Assembly (NCBI GenBank): GCA_964036195.1
Contig: OZ038456.1
Span: 21,739,792 to 21,803,791 of the forward strand
Direction of reading: 5' to 3'
DNA from: Sphaerolaimus hirsutus
Lineage: Eukaryota > Nematoda > Chromadorea > Monhysterida > Sphaerolaimidae
DNA length: 64,000 nucleotides
Part shown: positions 24,540 to 34,979 of the stretch, one piece after another
Position numbering within the stretch: position 1 is the stretch's first letter
Layout of the letters: the number at the start of each line of letters is the position of its first letter
Notes under the pieces: model-generated
What the model saw: the letters and a program-made list of their open reading frames with translations, nothing else
Databases searched by the model: none
Told to the model about the DNA's origin: nothing
Made by a program: the position numbers and the translations under genes

Positions 24540-24657
24540 GGTAAAATGTCTATCCTTCTTTGATACTTTACAGGGCGTTTTACATGACATTTTGACACTT
24601 GTCTTGTCACGTCATTTGACACCTTACAGTGTGATTTACAGGGTCTGGGAGTGGCAC
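24540..24657 (-). mobile_element. Second introner-like element end in copy A
   Basis: Directly after GATCAG, at a position uninterrupted in paralogs (AAACAGCCCAACAAT in copy 1), the - strand continues GTGCCACTCCCAGACCCTGT-AAATC. Arms of TGTCAAATGACGTGACAAG type follow. The other end is not seen, having been cut by an hAT-like element end. Confidence 0.6.
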
Positions 24658-26782
24658 CTGATCTTTGAACCAAAACCCATCGACTGGAATCTTGTTTCCA
24701 TTGCTGAAATACCAGTCATCCCTGGTTGTATTATATGGATCCTTTGAAGGATGCCCATCCACCCAGACATTCACAAACCAGGCGCCACTCACGGACCCTG
24801 TAAAATGCCCTGTAAAATGTCAAAGGTTGTATCAAAAGTCATGTATGTTTTCTTTGTTTTGATTGAACATTTGACATTTGTCGTGACAATTTACTTGACT
24901 TTTGACTTTGTATTTGCTATTTTACATGGCATTTTACATGTTATGCGAGTGGCACCTGTTTATTATGGGATCCGCTAATCCGCTGTTGTATACTAGTTTG
25001 TCAAGGTCGACCGTAGCACCGTGACTATCCAAAATTGGCAAAATGCCACCATTATCTGCGCAGTAGGTCTCAGCGTCGCTTGCCCAGGATTGTCTAAGAC
25101 GCGGCATGATTGCAAAACACCGGTTTGGTTCCCGGCTGAGTGGCTGGCAATTTGCTGGCACGCCTGTGTTGCGGTGGTTTGAAATGACAATTTCCAGTGT
25201 CGAGCGATGCGGCAGCGACACGCATTCAAAGCACACTGGGTTTGTCTTTTTCGCCTTTTACAAGGTGTAATGTCATTGCAGTACCATATTTGTTTTAATA
25301 GAAGGGCATCTCCAATAGAACGTACACTTTTCCGACATTTTGCGGAATAATAGATTTTGCATTATATTTATACCGTATTACCTCGAATTAACCCCCCCTC
25401 GAAATACCCCCCCCCCAATGCAGTGTAAACAGCATGTACACAACAAATACCACAATGTGTGAACTGTATTATACATAACACCAGAGTTGCGAAAGTGTAT
25501 TTACACTTACCCGAAATACCCGGGTAAATGGGTATTTATATTTACACTTACACTTACACTTTCATAAAATACCCATACACTTTTTTTACACTTTCCTGGG
25601 CAAAATACCCGGGTACAGAAAGTGTATTTTTTTCTTTCAGATGGCCCTGTTTTATGCTTTTGAGAAAGCATAAAATAGGGTCATGTACAAAAAATGCATG
25701 GAATGTAGAAAATATGGCAAATGTCCAAACTGGCTTTTGATATATAACCTTTGATCAGTACTCATGGTATTCTACAGTGTCATCATACTTTTGAAAAAGG
25801 ACAAGATCAATGGAAATTCACCAGCTGAACACAAAGTCAACTTTTGCATTGACATTTTTGCATGTCCATTCTTGCTTTGAACCAGTGTGTATCACATTGC
25901 TTAATCAGTAAAATATCAACACTGAAAAAGTGCCATTATTAGGGAACTTCATACCACTACAGTATTTGTTACAGTCTGAAATGTTTCATAAAAGGCTGTA
26001 AAATGTGAAATAATGCATGAAAATGATAAATAATTTGATATAAAGGTGAGAACAGCGGTGTTTTCTGATGCTCAACAGTGAGAGCTCTTTCCAAAAAAAA
26101 ATTTACACTTACACTTTTTTTACACTTTCCTAGGTATTTTTAAAATACCTTACACTTTTGGTATCCATACTCAAAATTTGGAAAGTGTATTTACACTTTC
26201 ACTTACACTTTCCAAAAATACCTGTATTTTAACAACTCTGCATAACACATGCTAAAACTGATGACTGAGTGACGTTAGGGAAAGGTTTATGTGTATATAC
26301 ACTTGTATATGCCTATAAACACTCATACGTCTCTGACAATGTTGTATTTTTCTATGTCTGAGTATGGCAAATTTAATAAAATTTCTGGCGAAATAATAGA
26401 CCCCCCCCCCCCCTCGAATAACCCCCCCCTCGAATTCACCCCCCTCAAAATTTGCTGGCGAAATAATTAACCCCGATGAAGGTATTTCGAGGTGATACGG
26501 TAAATAGAAGGACAGTCTCCAGTGGAAGGGCACAAAGACTGCTGGAATTGTGCCAAATGCATAAAAATACAAAATCTCAGTGGACGCTGTAATCTAGTGG
26601 CTTTGGTGCATTGATTTTGTGATATTTTAACATCAAATCTTGAATGAACTCTATGTATCGTCATTCTATGAACACTTCGAAAAACCTCGACAGAACAAAT
26701 GTTGAGGGCGTATACCTGACGCCGGACCGCAACTGCACAGGAGGACCAGTGCCGCCAGCACGACGCCCCGCCCCAAGTCCAT
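24658..26782 (-). CDS. Lectin-family gene, - strand copy A (3' part missing)
   Basis: Exons on the - strand: 26782-26716 (MDLGRGVVLAALVLLCSCGP, donor TCAG|GTATAC), 25235-24956 (CTLD first half: CFECVSLPHRS, ISNHRNTGVPANC, EPNRCFAIM, ADNGGILPILD) and 24787-24658 (WVDGHP, DDWYFSNG, PVDGFWFKDQ). Phases 1 and 2 match the + strand copies, and the third exon ends in phase 0 at a new introner-like donor after CAG (FKDQ). The rest of the CTLD, stalk and transmembrane exons are not found downstream; the region ends in transposon sequence and a gap. This copy preserves the original start of the CTLD exon (acceptor ACCCAG|TG) that is lost in copies 1 and 2. It is probably truncated, and functionality is doubtful. 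Confidence 0.72.
24788..24955 (-). mobile_element. Introner-like intron inside CTLD, - strand copy A
   Basis: The intron starts GTGCCACTCGCATAAC-ATGTAAAATGCC after AACAG. Its far end carries the inverted terminus GGCATTTTACAGGGTCCGTG-AGTGGCGCC. Here the flanking CAG after the element is CTG, so the in-frame acceptor is probably GTGAG|TGGC inside the terminus. Only 168 bp long, it is the shortest copy. Confidence 0.6.
25371..26502. mobile_element. TACCGTA MITE carrying a nested hAT-like element
   Basis: Ends TACCGTATTACCTCGAATTA and TATTTCGAGGTGATACGGTA. It sits in the signal-peptide intron of - strand copy A, and apparently inside an older CTCCAATAGAACG-type MITE (words at 25295-25325 and 26507-26535). 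Confidence 0.78.
25482..26240. mobile_element. hAT-like element with exact 8-bp target duplication
   Basis: Ends CAGAGTTGCGAAAGTG and TTTTAACAACTCTG. CATAACAC at 25474-25481 is repeated at 26241-26248. It is closely related to 21344-22104, with TTACACTT words replacing TTACGCTT, a CpG-decay-like difference. Confidence 0.88.
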
Positions 26783-27092
26783 GCTCCTGTCGGAGCCGCC
26801 CGCGCTCGCCATGCAGCTGCAAGTTGAGCAAATTAAGTGTGCAGAGTGTTTAAAAGTGTGTAAAAGTCAATGGACTTTTCACTGTACAGTTTTGTTGCAC
26901 ATGATTGCTTATGTCGCAAAGTCAAATTTTCAATTCCATTCGTTTCATATTGGTTATGTCCAGTCATTTCTCACACAGAGATAACAATCTAATGTCAGTC
27001 TTTTTGGCCCAGTGCCAGCATTTCGTAATGTGTTTCAAGAAGGGCGCGTTAAGGATCACGTGTGCATTTCGTTGGGCTGTTTCATTACATAC

Positions 27093-27497
27093 TACCGTAT
27101 TTCTTCTAATAGAACGGCATACCTACAATTGAACGGCACCTCCAATAGAACGGCAGGTTTTGGCAGTTTTTTGCACTCACGAAATTAATTGAACGGCAGG
27201 TAGAAATTACGTTGGAAGAGTGCCAGAACACACAAATATAAGAAAAACAGTTGGTGAAAACATCCAAGCTGTTCAGAACTATGATTTGGGGTCATTTTCG
27301 CATTTGGTTTTGTTTGAATTGATGCTCTGATAGTAAAATGTTGTTTGATTTTTGATTAAAAACACTATGTTCAAATTAAAAATGTCTGAAAAATAGAACG
27401 GCAGCCTCCAATAGAACGGCACCTCTAATAGAGCGGCAGGTAAAAAAAGTTGATGAAAAAAATAGAACGGCGCTCTTCTATTAGAATAAATACGGTA
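27093..27497. mobile_element. MITE of the CTAATAGAACGGC subtype
   Basis: Ends TACCGTATTTCTTCTAATAG and CTATTAGAATAAATACGGTA. Internal words are CCTCCAATAGAACGGCA. It lies upstream of - strand copy A. Confidence 0.82.
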
Positions 27498-27659
27498 ATT
27501 TCATTGCATGTAAAGTGAAAAGTCTGTCAACTTATGGAAATGCACCATAAATTTGAATGGCACCATTCAAATGCGGCCCATTCAAAAAAGCACTGGGCTA
27601 TAGGCGAATAGCCACGATGGGCGCAGTGCCACAGTTCCAGTTCCATATCTAATGTAAAC

Positions 27660-27800
27660 TAAATTTGTAAAGTGCAATACTTTTCACTTGTCAGTTTCCC
27701 TGTCACTTTAGTTATCACTTACCAGTTTCCTTGTCACTTGTCCACTTAGGTAAGTATTTAGATACTGCTGGGCTCGGCAGCTTGTCAGACTTTTTGGTAC
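27660..27800 (-). promoter_or_regulatory. Upstream region of - strand copy A
   Basis: Inverted copy of the CAAGTGAC-rich leader: CACTTGTCAGTTTCCCTGTC, TTATCACTTACCAG, CTTGTCACTTGTCC. It is separated from the signal-peptide exon by the MITE at 27093-27497. Confidence 0.45.
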
Positions 27801-27961
27801 AGTTTTTGTGGACCCTCATGGTGTCGGAATGCCGGTGTTTTATGGCGGAATTTGGGATATTTGTGTGTTTGCGTTAACTGACATAATTTCGCAATGATAG
27901 AAAAATTCAAGACAACTTGAGCATTTCCGTTCCCCATAGCCCATACACAAACTGCTAAATA

Positions 27962-28423
27962 TACGTATTATATCGAATTAACCCCCCACCCTTGAATTAC
28001 CCCTTGAAACTCCCCCACCCCTCGAAATACCCCCCTCAATTTGGCTGAGGAAATAATAAAAAAACCCTCGAAATACCCCCCTAAAATTGAGTGTAAGGAG
28101 AATGTACAAGACAAATACCGCAGTTTGTGATCTGTACTGTACAGACTGTACTAGACAGACTGTAAATACAATGCATGATAAAACCGATGATTGAGGTACG
28201 TTAGGGAAGGGTTTATGTGTATATAAATACAGTTATATATGCCTATAAACACATATAAATCTATGTAATTGTTTGATTTTTCTACATCTGAGTATGGGGA
28301 ATTTACAAAAATTTCCTGCGAAATAATAAACCCCCCTCGAATAAGCCCCCCTTGAATTATCCCCCCTCAATTTTTGCTGGCGAAATAATAAAACTCATGG
28401 GGGTATTTCGAGGTAATACGGTA
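27962..28423. mobile_element. TACCGTA-type MITE, TTACCTCGAATTA subtype
   Basis: Starts TACGTATTATATCGAATTAA and ends TATTTCGAGGTAATACGGTA. The interior contains AAGAGAATGT-like core words shared with 20739-21164. Confidence 0.7.
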
Positions 28424-28701
28424 CTTCATTTAATAGAAAGGTTGATCTCGAACAGAAGTAAACTTTGTTGACTTTTCGGGCACAAAAAATGGACGGGTTG
28501 TCACTAACGGAAGAACTCCTGGAATTGTGCAAAAGCGTAGAAAAATCGTTGTGGGAACCCGCGCCGACCCGAACTGAACAGCAGAACGATGACTGTCAGA
28601 CAGTCCCATAATGTTTTTTTTCCACTGGCAAAATTTTCCTCTATAGACAATTCACAAGGATGGCTTGCTGCCAAAAAATACCAATGTGAAAAATGCGCAA
28701 T

Positions 28702-29169
28702 TACCGTAAATGCTCTAATAATACAACAGGTCTCCAATAATACGACATCTCCAATAGTGCGACAGGTTTGGGCATGTTGTGTGACAATAATCCGACACTC
28801 TCCAATAGTGCGACACTCTTCAATAGTGCGACACCCGAGAAATAGAAAGAAAAAGCGACATAACGATGTCGCAATCTGCGGAAGCCGCGGATTCGGCGCT
28901 TTTGGCGGCAGTTCACAACAGTCGCTCGGCAGTTCGCAAGGCTGGCGGCAGTTCACAACAGTCGCTCGGCAGTTCGCAAGGGTCGGCGGACAGTTCGCAA
29001 GGGCGCCAGTCGCGTCACAACCGCCACTATTCACCGGCGGATAAGTTGTTGATTTGACGAAAACAATAATGCGACACTCTCTAATAATGCAACATCTCCA
29101 ATAGTACGACACCTAAAAATGTGCTGAAAAAAATAGTACGACTGTCGTATTATTAGAGCATTTACGGTA
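28702..29169. mobile_element. MITE of the CTCTAATAATACGAC subtype
   Basis: Ends TACCGTAAATGCTCTAATAA and TTATTAGAGCATTTACGGTA. Subterminal words are CTCCAATAGTGCGACA. A tandem GGCGGCAGTTCACAACAGTC repeat lies in the middle (28900-29010). The open frame across it is a by-product. Confidence 0.82.
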
Positions 29170-29451
29170 AATCACTTTATCTGGGCATTTTTCACATTTC
29201 TTTCATACCACCATGATGAAAATCAGGACAGCAAAATAGCTGAGCAGTAGCTATGAATTATGATAGACACATAAGGGGTTGACCCCCTACAACCCCCCCG
29301 ACAGACACGCGCAATTCATAGGGCATGCTTTGCTGCCAAAAACATTCATGTGAGAAGTCACAATTGAATCATTCAAGTAGCTACTTGTTCAATTTTTTTT
29401 CATATCACCATCCCAATGCATCAATCACCAGGATCACATGCAAAAATTTCT

Positions 29452-32400
29452 CTAGTATTTACTCTCGCAGGAAGTACTCTGTGTATGTTTCCTGTAGCAG
29501 ATGTAGCTAATGTACAGCACTGCTATGCAAATTGCACCAATGCCAAAACCTGGGGGCAGTCCCAAGCCCTGTGGGTAAAGTGTTAAGTAAAGTATCAAAT
29601 GTAAAGTGAAATGCAAAGTCAAATGTCAGCTTTCATGTAAACTGTTATGGTAAGTGTCAAACGTAAAATCAAATGTAATGTAAAGTGTCAATTGTGTATC
29701 CAAATCTTTTTTTTTGTATCCAAATCAAAATTTTTTGTATCCAAACTTTATTTTTCGACATATTTGAATACAAAAACATAAGACTTGGATATGAAAAATA
29801 AGATTTGGATACACAACTGACACTTCCTTCTACATTTAACACTTTGCATGAGAATTCACATTTGACTTTGTGTTTGACTTTACATTTGACACTTTACTAC
29901 ACACTTTACAGGGCTTGGGACTGCCACCTGTGAAGAAGCCTGCAGTCAGAACTGTCAATGGTTTCTGCTCGTGTTGCATCTGTGGATTTTATTGGTTGTG
30001 TTTAAGTTCATTCAACTTGAGTTTGGTTGATCTCAAATTGTAAAAAGTCTGTTTGGTTCAACCTCACTCATGTAAAGCATCGTAAAATGGTTCATTTAAC
30101 TTGGTTTATCTTGGTTGGCCTCATAGTTGCATAGTTGTTAAAACGTATTTACTTTTACTCATCAAATAGGCATACTCAAGTACTGAGTAAATACCTTACA
30201 TTTCCTCTGAAAAAGTACCAGTACTCGCTGTTATGTATACTTTTTGACTGTACTCGATTGCAAAAAACGTATTATATATATTCTAGATAGTCTTTTATAT
30301 AGACTTATTTGGGATACTTGGATAATAAGTAAATTAATTTGTTTCCGCTTCCATCTGAAACAAAACTGTTATCCAGTTCTATTATACATATAGGTATGTT
30401 CAAAGTGTGCAAGTAAATATAATACTACAAAAGTGCAATTTAGAATTGGTATAATAAGGTGGAGTATTGATAGCTTTTACATCCCCTGTGAATGGAGGAA
30501 ACCTGTGTTTCAGCTGGAACTACAATGTCTATTTTTCTTATTGCTGCTGCTCTTGTAGTAGCTGATGGTTTTGTTGTTGTTCTCATTTTTGTCACAGATG
30601 ATGTACCTGTCATTGTTACTGGGTATTTTTTCATAATAATGTGAGTAAATGTTCAGGTTTATTATTACCATGTGGAATAATTATACACTGTTGCAAATTC
30701 ATCTGGAGTCACTCCCAAGTCTCCCAGAACCCTGTAAAAAACGCTGTAAAGCGTGAAATACTCTGTAAAATATCATGTGTCATCTAAAAGATCATGTCAA
30801 GCGTCAAATGTCATGCAAATGACCCTGTAAAGTGTTATGTGTATCCAAATATTATTTTATAGTATCCAAATCTTATGTTTTTGTATCGACATGTTATGTC
30901 AAAAAGAACAATTTGGAAACACAAACATAAGATTTGGATATGATAAAATAAGATTTGGGTACACATTACACTTTACATGGACTTTTACAGGGTCTGGAAG
31001 GGATTGCCCCCTGGGAGTATATTAATCCGGTTGAGCAGTGGCCCTTTTTTCTCAGATAAACGGCTGTTAGATAAACGACCCTCTAAAAGTATCAAATTTC
31101 ATTGAATGAACTGAATTGTTAGGAAAACAAATGTGAGACATCTATCTTAAAGCTGAGCAATTTTATGCAAGGAACCCACAATTTTTGCTAAACTTTCCAA
31201 TATAAAATTGCACAACAAACCTGTCTTAAATTCACACACCAGTACATTGGCTGGTTTTATATGTCCATTTGTTGGAAATGCACCACATGGATGGTCAGTT
31301 GCTGCCTTCACAAGTAATATGAAGTTTCTTAATTTTGGTAAGAAATGAAAATTTAAAGTATAATAACATAAAAGTTGCCACAAAATTACAGTAGGATATG
31401 TGACTTGCTAATTTGAACAAAAATATACCGTATTTGCTTGAAAAATGCCACCTTAAAAAATCCCCCTCGAATAATTCCCCCGTTTAATGGGTGAGGAAAA
31501 ATCATGCCCCCAAAATTTGAGGGGGGGGGGGTTAATTCGAGGGGGGGGGTTAATTCAAGGGGGAATAATTCGAGGTAAAACAGGCGTTTGTGTACCGATC
31601 TGAGTTCATGTCCAAATATATTGTATTGATGGGGGGGGGGGGGGGTAGTGATGGAAAAAGCGCCAGGACTTTGGAGCCAAGCGCCAAAAGCGCCATGGCG
31701 TTTTTCCAAACCCCAGCGCTAATGGCGCCAGAGCAAAATGGCACCAAGCGCCAGAAGCGCCATGGCGCTTTCTGCTTTGGCGCTGGCGCTTTGTTTTACA
31801 AAATTTGTCTAACCCCCCCCCCCTCAAAATTCTCACTCTGAAAAAATCACCCCCCGGGGGGTATTTCGAGGAAATACGGTACTTTCAATCGCCAAGCTGT
31901 AAACGCACTGATAATCTGATTATTCTCCGTATGCATCGGCACGGTTTGGGGACGGGCAGGTTGTTCGGCTGGTTGAATTCGTCGTGCGGTGGGTCACTTG
32001 TATGAAACCAAAAGCCATTTTCCGGGATCGCTTTGCCATTGCTGAAAAACCAGTTACTTTTATTTTTTATCTCGGCATCTGAATGGGAACCCTTTTTTGG
32101 GTGTCCGTCGACCCAGATTTGAGCATCGGACGTGGCTTTCTCAGGTACAATCCGATCTACGTCTTGCATTGCATTGACAGAGTGGAGTTGTTAGAAGTAC
32201 TGATATTTTTTGAAAGAAAACGAAAAAATAAAGTATTTATTTTTACTCTCTGCTGAGTACAGAAAACGTAAATAATGTTTTTTACTTTTACTCATGAGTA
32301 AACATGGGTAAATTACTTTCGTTTGCGGATGATGAAAAATGGGTATTTTTGAGACATTTTGTCCCAATTTCCCAAACTTTTTCACCCTCAAATTCACTAG

Positions 32401-33082
32401 ATTTTAACGTTTTTAATGTGATTTTAACCCTCATTTTTAATATATTTTGGATGTGTTTACCGATTTATAACTTTTTTTCTCCCTTTTTTCCCTTTATGCC
32501 TTGAGAGATCTGAATACGTTTTCTGTACAAGCATACTTTCAAAAAGTATACGAGTAAGTGAGTGAGTACCGGTGTTTTTCGGGAGGAAACGTAAACGTAT
32601 TTATGCAGTACTCGAGTAGGTAGGCATAGGCTTGCTTGACATCTAACCCGCTTGTCATGTAGGTAGACATGTTGCGGGGGTCCCATCGGGGAGGGGGCAG
32701 CTCAGCTAGCTATCCATCCCCAGGCTACTATTCCCAGGCTACTATTCCCAGGCTACTATCCCCTAATACCCCCACAAATCACTCAACTATCTAGGTATCT
32801 ATGACTTTGAGCAATTTTTCCCGATTTTTAAAAAGATCGCTACAATAAATTAAGTAGGTAAAATACACGTATTTATAGAGTAAACGTAAATACATTTCAA
32901 CAACTATGTGACAGAGTCCAAAATTGGCAGTGTGCCACCAAGTTGATTGCAACGATTTTCTGTTTCAGTGCCCCAGAAAGTTCCGGACGCATTCACAACT
33001 GAGAAGCAGCGGTGCGGTTCTCCACTGAGAGCGGTGCAGTTGAATAGACTCTTGGAACAGAGTGCCCTTGGCCAGTAGAGAT
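29452..33082 (-). CDS. Lectin-family gene, - strand copy B (CTLD split by hAT insertion)
   Basis: From 33082 downward: CTLD (acceptor TCACAG|AT; FNCTALSGEPHRCFSVV, GTFWGTE, GGTLPILDSV), interrupted by an hAT-like element (32909-32184), then NAMQDVDRIV, WVDGHP, SNWFFSNG, PENGFWF and NQPNN. The last CTLD part (DHPCGAFPTNGHIKPANVLV, CEF) lies at about 31310-31222 beyond a MITE, probably across an intron (donor TATCA|GTGCGT). The stalk exon 30606-30481 is short (42 codons, TTTKPSATTRAAAI, IVVPAETQVSS). The transmembrane exon is split by an introner-like intron: 29951-29928 and 29549-29452. Tail residues after CYRKH are frameshifted relative to paralogs (TQSTSCESKY). No signal-peptide exon is found. 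As assembled the CTLD is disrupted. Confidence 0.7.
29550..29927 (-). mobile_element. Introner-like intron inside the transmembrane exon
   Basis: - strand exon ...GGCTTCTTCACAG, then GTGGCAGTCCCAAGCCCTGT at the 5' end. The 3' end is the inverted form ACAGGGCTTGGGACTGCC, followed by CCCAG|GTTTTGGCATTGG. Donor GT and acceptor AG are both present. Splicing gives LTAGFFTGFGIGAICIAVLY in frame, against LVAGFCTGLGIGAICMTALY in an uninterrupted paralog. CAG is present on both sides. The centre has facing TGTATCCAAATC and GATTTGGATACACA. Paralog exons at 3538, 11734 and 14433 have no intron here. Confidence 0.78.
30730..30990. mobile_element. Foldback of the introner-like family in an intron of copy B
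   Basis: Arms ACCCTGTAAAAAACGCTGTA and CTTTTACAGGGTCTGGAAGG, with a TGTATCCAAAT / AGATTTGGGTACAC centre. It lies in the CTLD-stalk intron, so it need not supply splice sites here. Confidence 0.6.
31426..31881. mobile_element. MITE cluster within lectin copy B
   Basis: Left end TACCGTATTTGCTTGAAAAA and right end TATTTCGAGGAAATACGGTA. The middle holds part of a GGCGCC hAT-like element starting TAGTGATGGAAAAAGCGCCA at 31646. Confidence 0.65.
32184..32909. mobile_element. hAT-like element inside the CTLD coding sequence of copy B
   Basis: Ends GGAGTTGTTAGAAGTAC and TTTCAACAACTATGT. GACAGAGT at 32176-32183 is repeated exactly at 32910-32917. Removing the element and one duplicate joins the CTLD halves in frame (GGTLPILDSV + NAMQDVDRIV), proving that the ancestral CTLD had no intron here. 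Confidence 0.88.
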
Positions 33083-33092
33083 CTGTGATTAT

Positions 33093-33652
33093 CAGGGTTG
33101 GTTGTAGTAAATTTATTTTACTGAATTTGTAGTAAAATTGTATTTATTTTTATTTATTTTTTAATTTTCTATTTTATTTTTATGCTTTTCTTCAATTTTC
33201 CATTTTATTTTTATTTTATCCTTCAATTTTCCATTTTATCTTTATTTTCTATTTTAGTTTGTGACCAGGATTGGTTTTTCTAAAATTAATTTTACTAAAA
33301 TTGTATAACATTTGTATTTTATTTTACGGTATTTCCTCGAAATACCCCCCCCCCCCTCGAAATACCCCCCCCCTCAAAATGGGCACTATGAATTTGTGGT
33401 CCGGGAAATGCATAACAGCCGTTCAAAACACTTTCTGTGTTACGTTAGAACATCGTTTATACCATCTACATCCTGTAAAAACTTATAAATGGTGGTTATT
33501 GTTGCATTTTTTTACGTTTTTCTCTCAAAATTTTCACTCTGAAAAAATTACCCCCGGGGGAGGGGTTATTCGAGGAAATACGGTATTCATGTTTTATTTT
33601 ATTTGATTTTATTCTTAAATTTATTTTTATATCTGATATTTTGCCAACCCTG
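33093..33652. mobile_element. hAT-like element at the CTLD splice acceptor, with nested MITE
   Basis: Ends CAGGGTTGGTTGTAG and TTTTGCCAACCCTG. Flanks GTGATTAT (33085-33092) and GTGATGAT (33653-33660) match at 7 of 8. The insertion lies 10 bp upstream of the copy B CTLD exon start, so the region before the acceptor is now transposon. The interior is ATTTT-rich and contains a TACCGTA-type MITE at 33325-33585. Confidence 0.75.
33325..33585. mobile_element. TACCGTA-type MITE nested in an hAT-like element
   Basis: Ends ACGGTATTTCCTCGAAATAC and TATTCGAGGAAATACGGTA. Its core (TTGTGGTCCGGGAAATGC) is shared with 3786-4044 in the other orientation. Confidence 0.75.
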
Positions 33653-33779
33653 GTGATGATGGACAAATTACTATACAAAAGATGCAGTGTGTAAATTCTA
33701 TTTTTTGTTTCCGTTTTGTAAAGGTCAAATTTTTACATTTGTGTTTTTCATTTTCTGACAGCCGAAATTTTTTTACCCA

Positions 33780-34190
33780 TCTGATTCCGTTTAAGCCCCC
33801 CCCCTCACTTAAGCCTGCTTAAATTTGCCGGCAAAATTATAAACCCTATGGTGGGGGGGGGGGGGGGGGTTCGAGGAAATACGGTACATACACGGCACGA
33901 TTTTCATGACAAAACCCAGTTTTTATGCTTATTTGTGATTGATAAAATATTCAGATCCGTGCAGTACCAGTAGTATATACATACTACTGGTACTGCACGG
34001 ATCTGAATATTTTATGTTGCTTTGTCACACACTCATACTAAAATAAAATATCTACCGTATTTCCTAGAAATATTCCTCCGGGGGGTGATTGTTTCAGAGT
34101 GAGAATTTTGAGGGGGGGGGGGGTTAAACGAGGGAGAGGGGGTATTGTTCGAGGGGGCTATTATTTCACCAGAAAATCATTGAACTCCCA
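33780..34190. mobile_element. MITE fragments around a perfect hairpin
   Basis: A MITE right end finishes at 33887 (TTCGAGGAAATACGGTA) and another left end starts at 34054 (TACCGTATTTCCTAGAAATA). Between them, 33942-34014 is a palindrome with arms of about 34 bp (ATCCGTGCAGTACCAGTAGT facing its complement). Confidence 0.6.
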
Positions 34191-34719
34191 GGTCCCAGTA
34201 CTTATTTGTTGTCTGTATGTACGCGAACATAGAAAAATGCAACAATAAGCATGCAACACAAACATTGTTTTTAATGTGTTCTGCATTGCCTGGGTCACAT
34301 ACCGTACCTTTTGTCATTTACGTCCCCTTAACACTACAGTGCGCGCAGATATTGTTTTGCATCGCCGCTCTGAGTAGGCTCCGCCCACTTTTGTGTTTTC
34401 GCCCCTGCGGGACATCCCTCGAAAATTGCGGACTTTCCGTCAGGCTCACCGTTTTTGTGTGGGCCCAATAATGACAGTCAATATTCTACATCTCCACCTA
34501 TACAATTTCGAGAGAACTGCACGCTAAGGATGCTTCAATGCAAAAGATAGGAGGCACAATCACAGGCCTCATTGTGCCCGATTCGTGTGTGTTTTTGCAC
34601 ACAATGCAGTCACTATTTATTAGTACAAATGCCCTTTACAAACACGATCCACAATCTTGACAAACAGGGTTAGTAGATGGCAAAGTTGCTTCCCAAGAAT
34701 GCAATTACACATGTATAGG

Positions 34720-34920
34720 GGGTTGACTTGAGTTTTTAGGGGCTGAGTTTACAATTCAGGGTTGAGTTGATGGGTGTTGATAAATTAGGGTTGAGTTGAC
34801 AGAAGTTTAAAGATAAGGGGCTGTTGACACAAGTTTAAAAATTAGAGGCTGAGTTTATGGGAGTTGAGTTGATGGGTGTTTGCCAAATTAGGGGCTGAGT
34901 TTATGGGAGTTAACAATAAC
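34720..34920. repeat. Diffuse GGGGCTGAGTTTATGGGAGTT repeats
   Basis: Irregular copies of the unit that is regular at 36740-37145. The preceding stretch 34190-34700 shows nothing recognisable. Confidence 0.5.
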
Positions 34921-34979
34921 ATTACCATAATCCTTAAGTGAGGCCCCCGGGGCTAAAAAATATAAATTGTGATATAATG

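Noticed and set aside
28504-29112. 202-residue - strand frame with repeated RTIGECR-like words
   Set aside because: It spans a MITE with clear TACCGTA ends, and the peptide repeats are translations of CTCCAATAGTGCGAC words.
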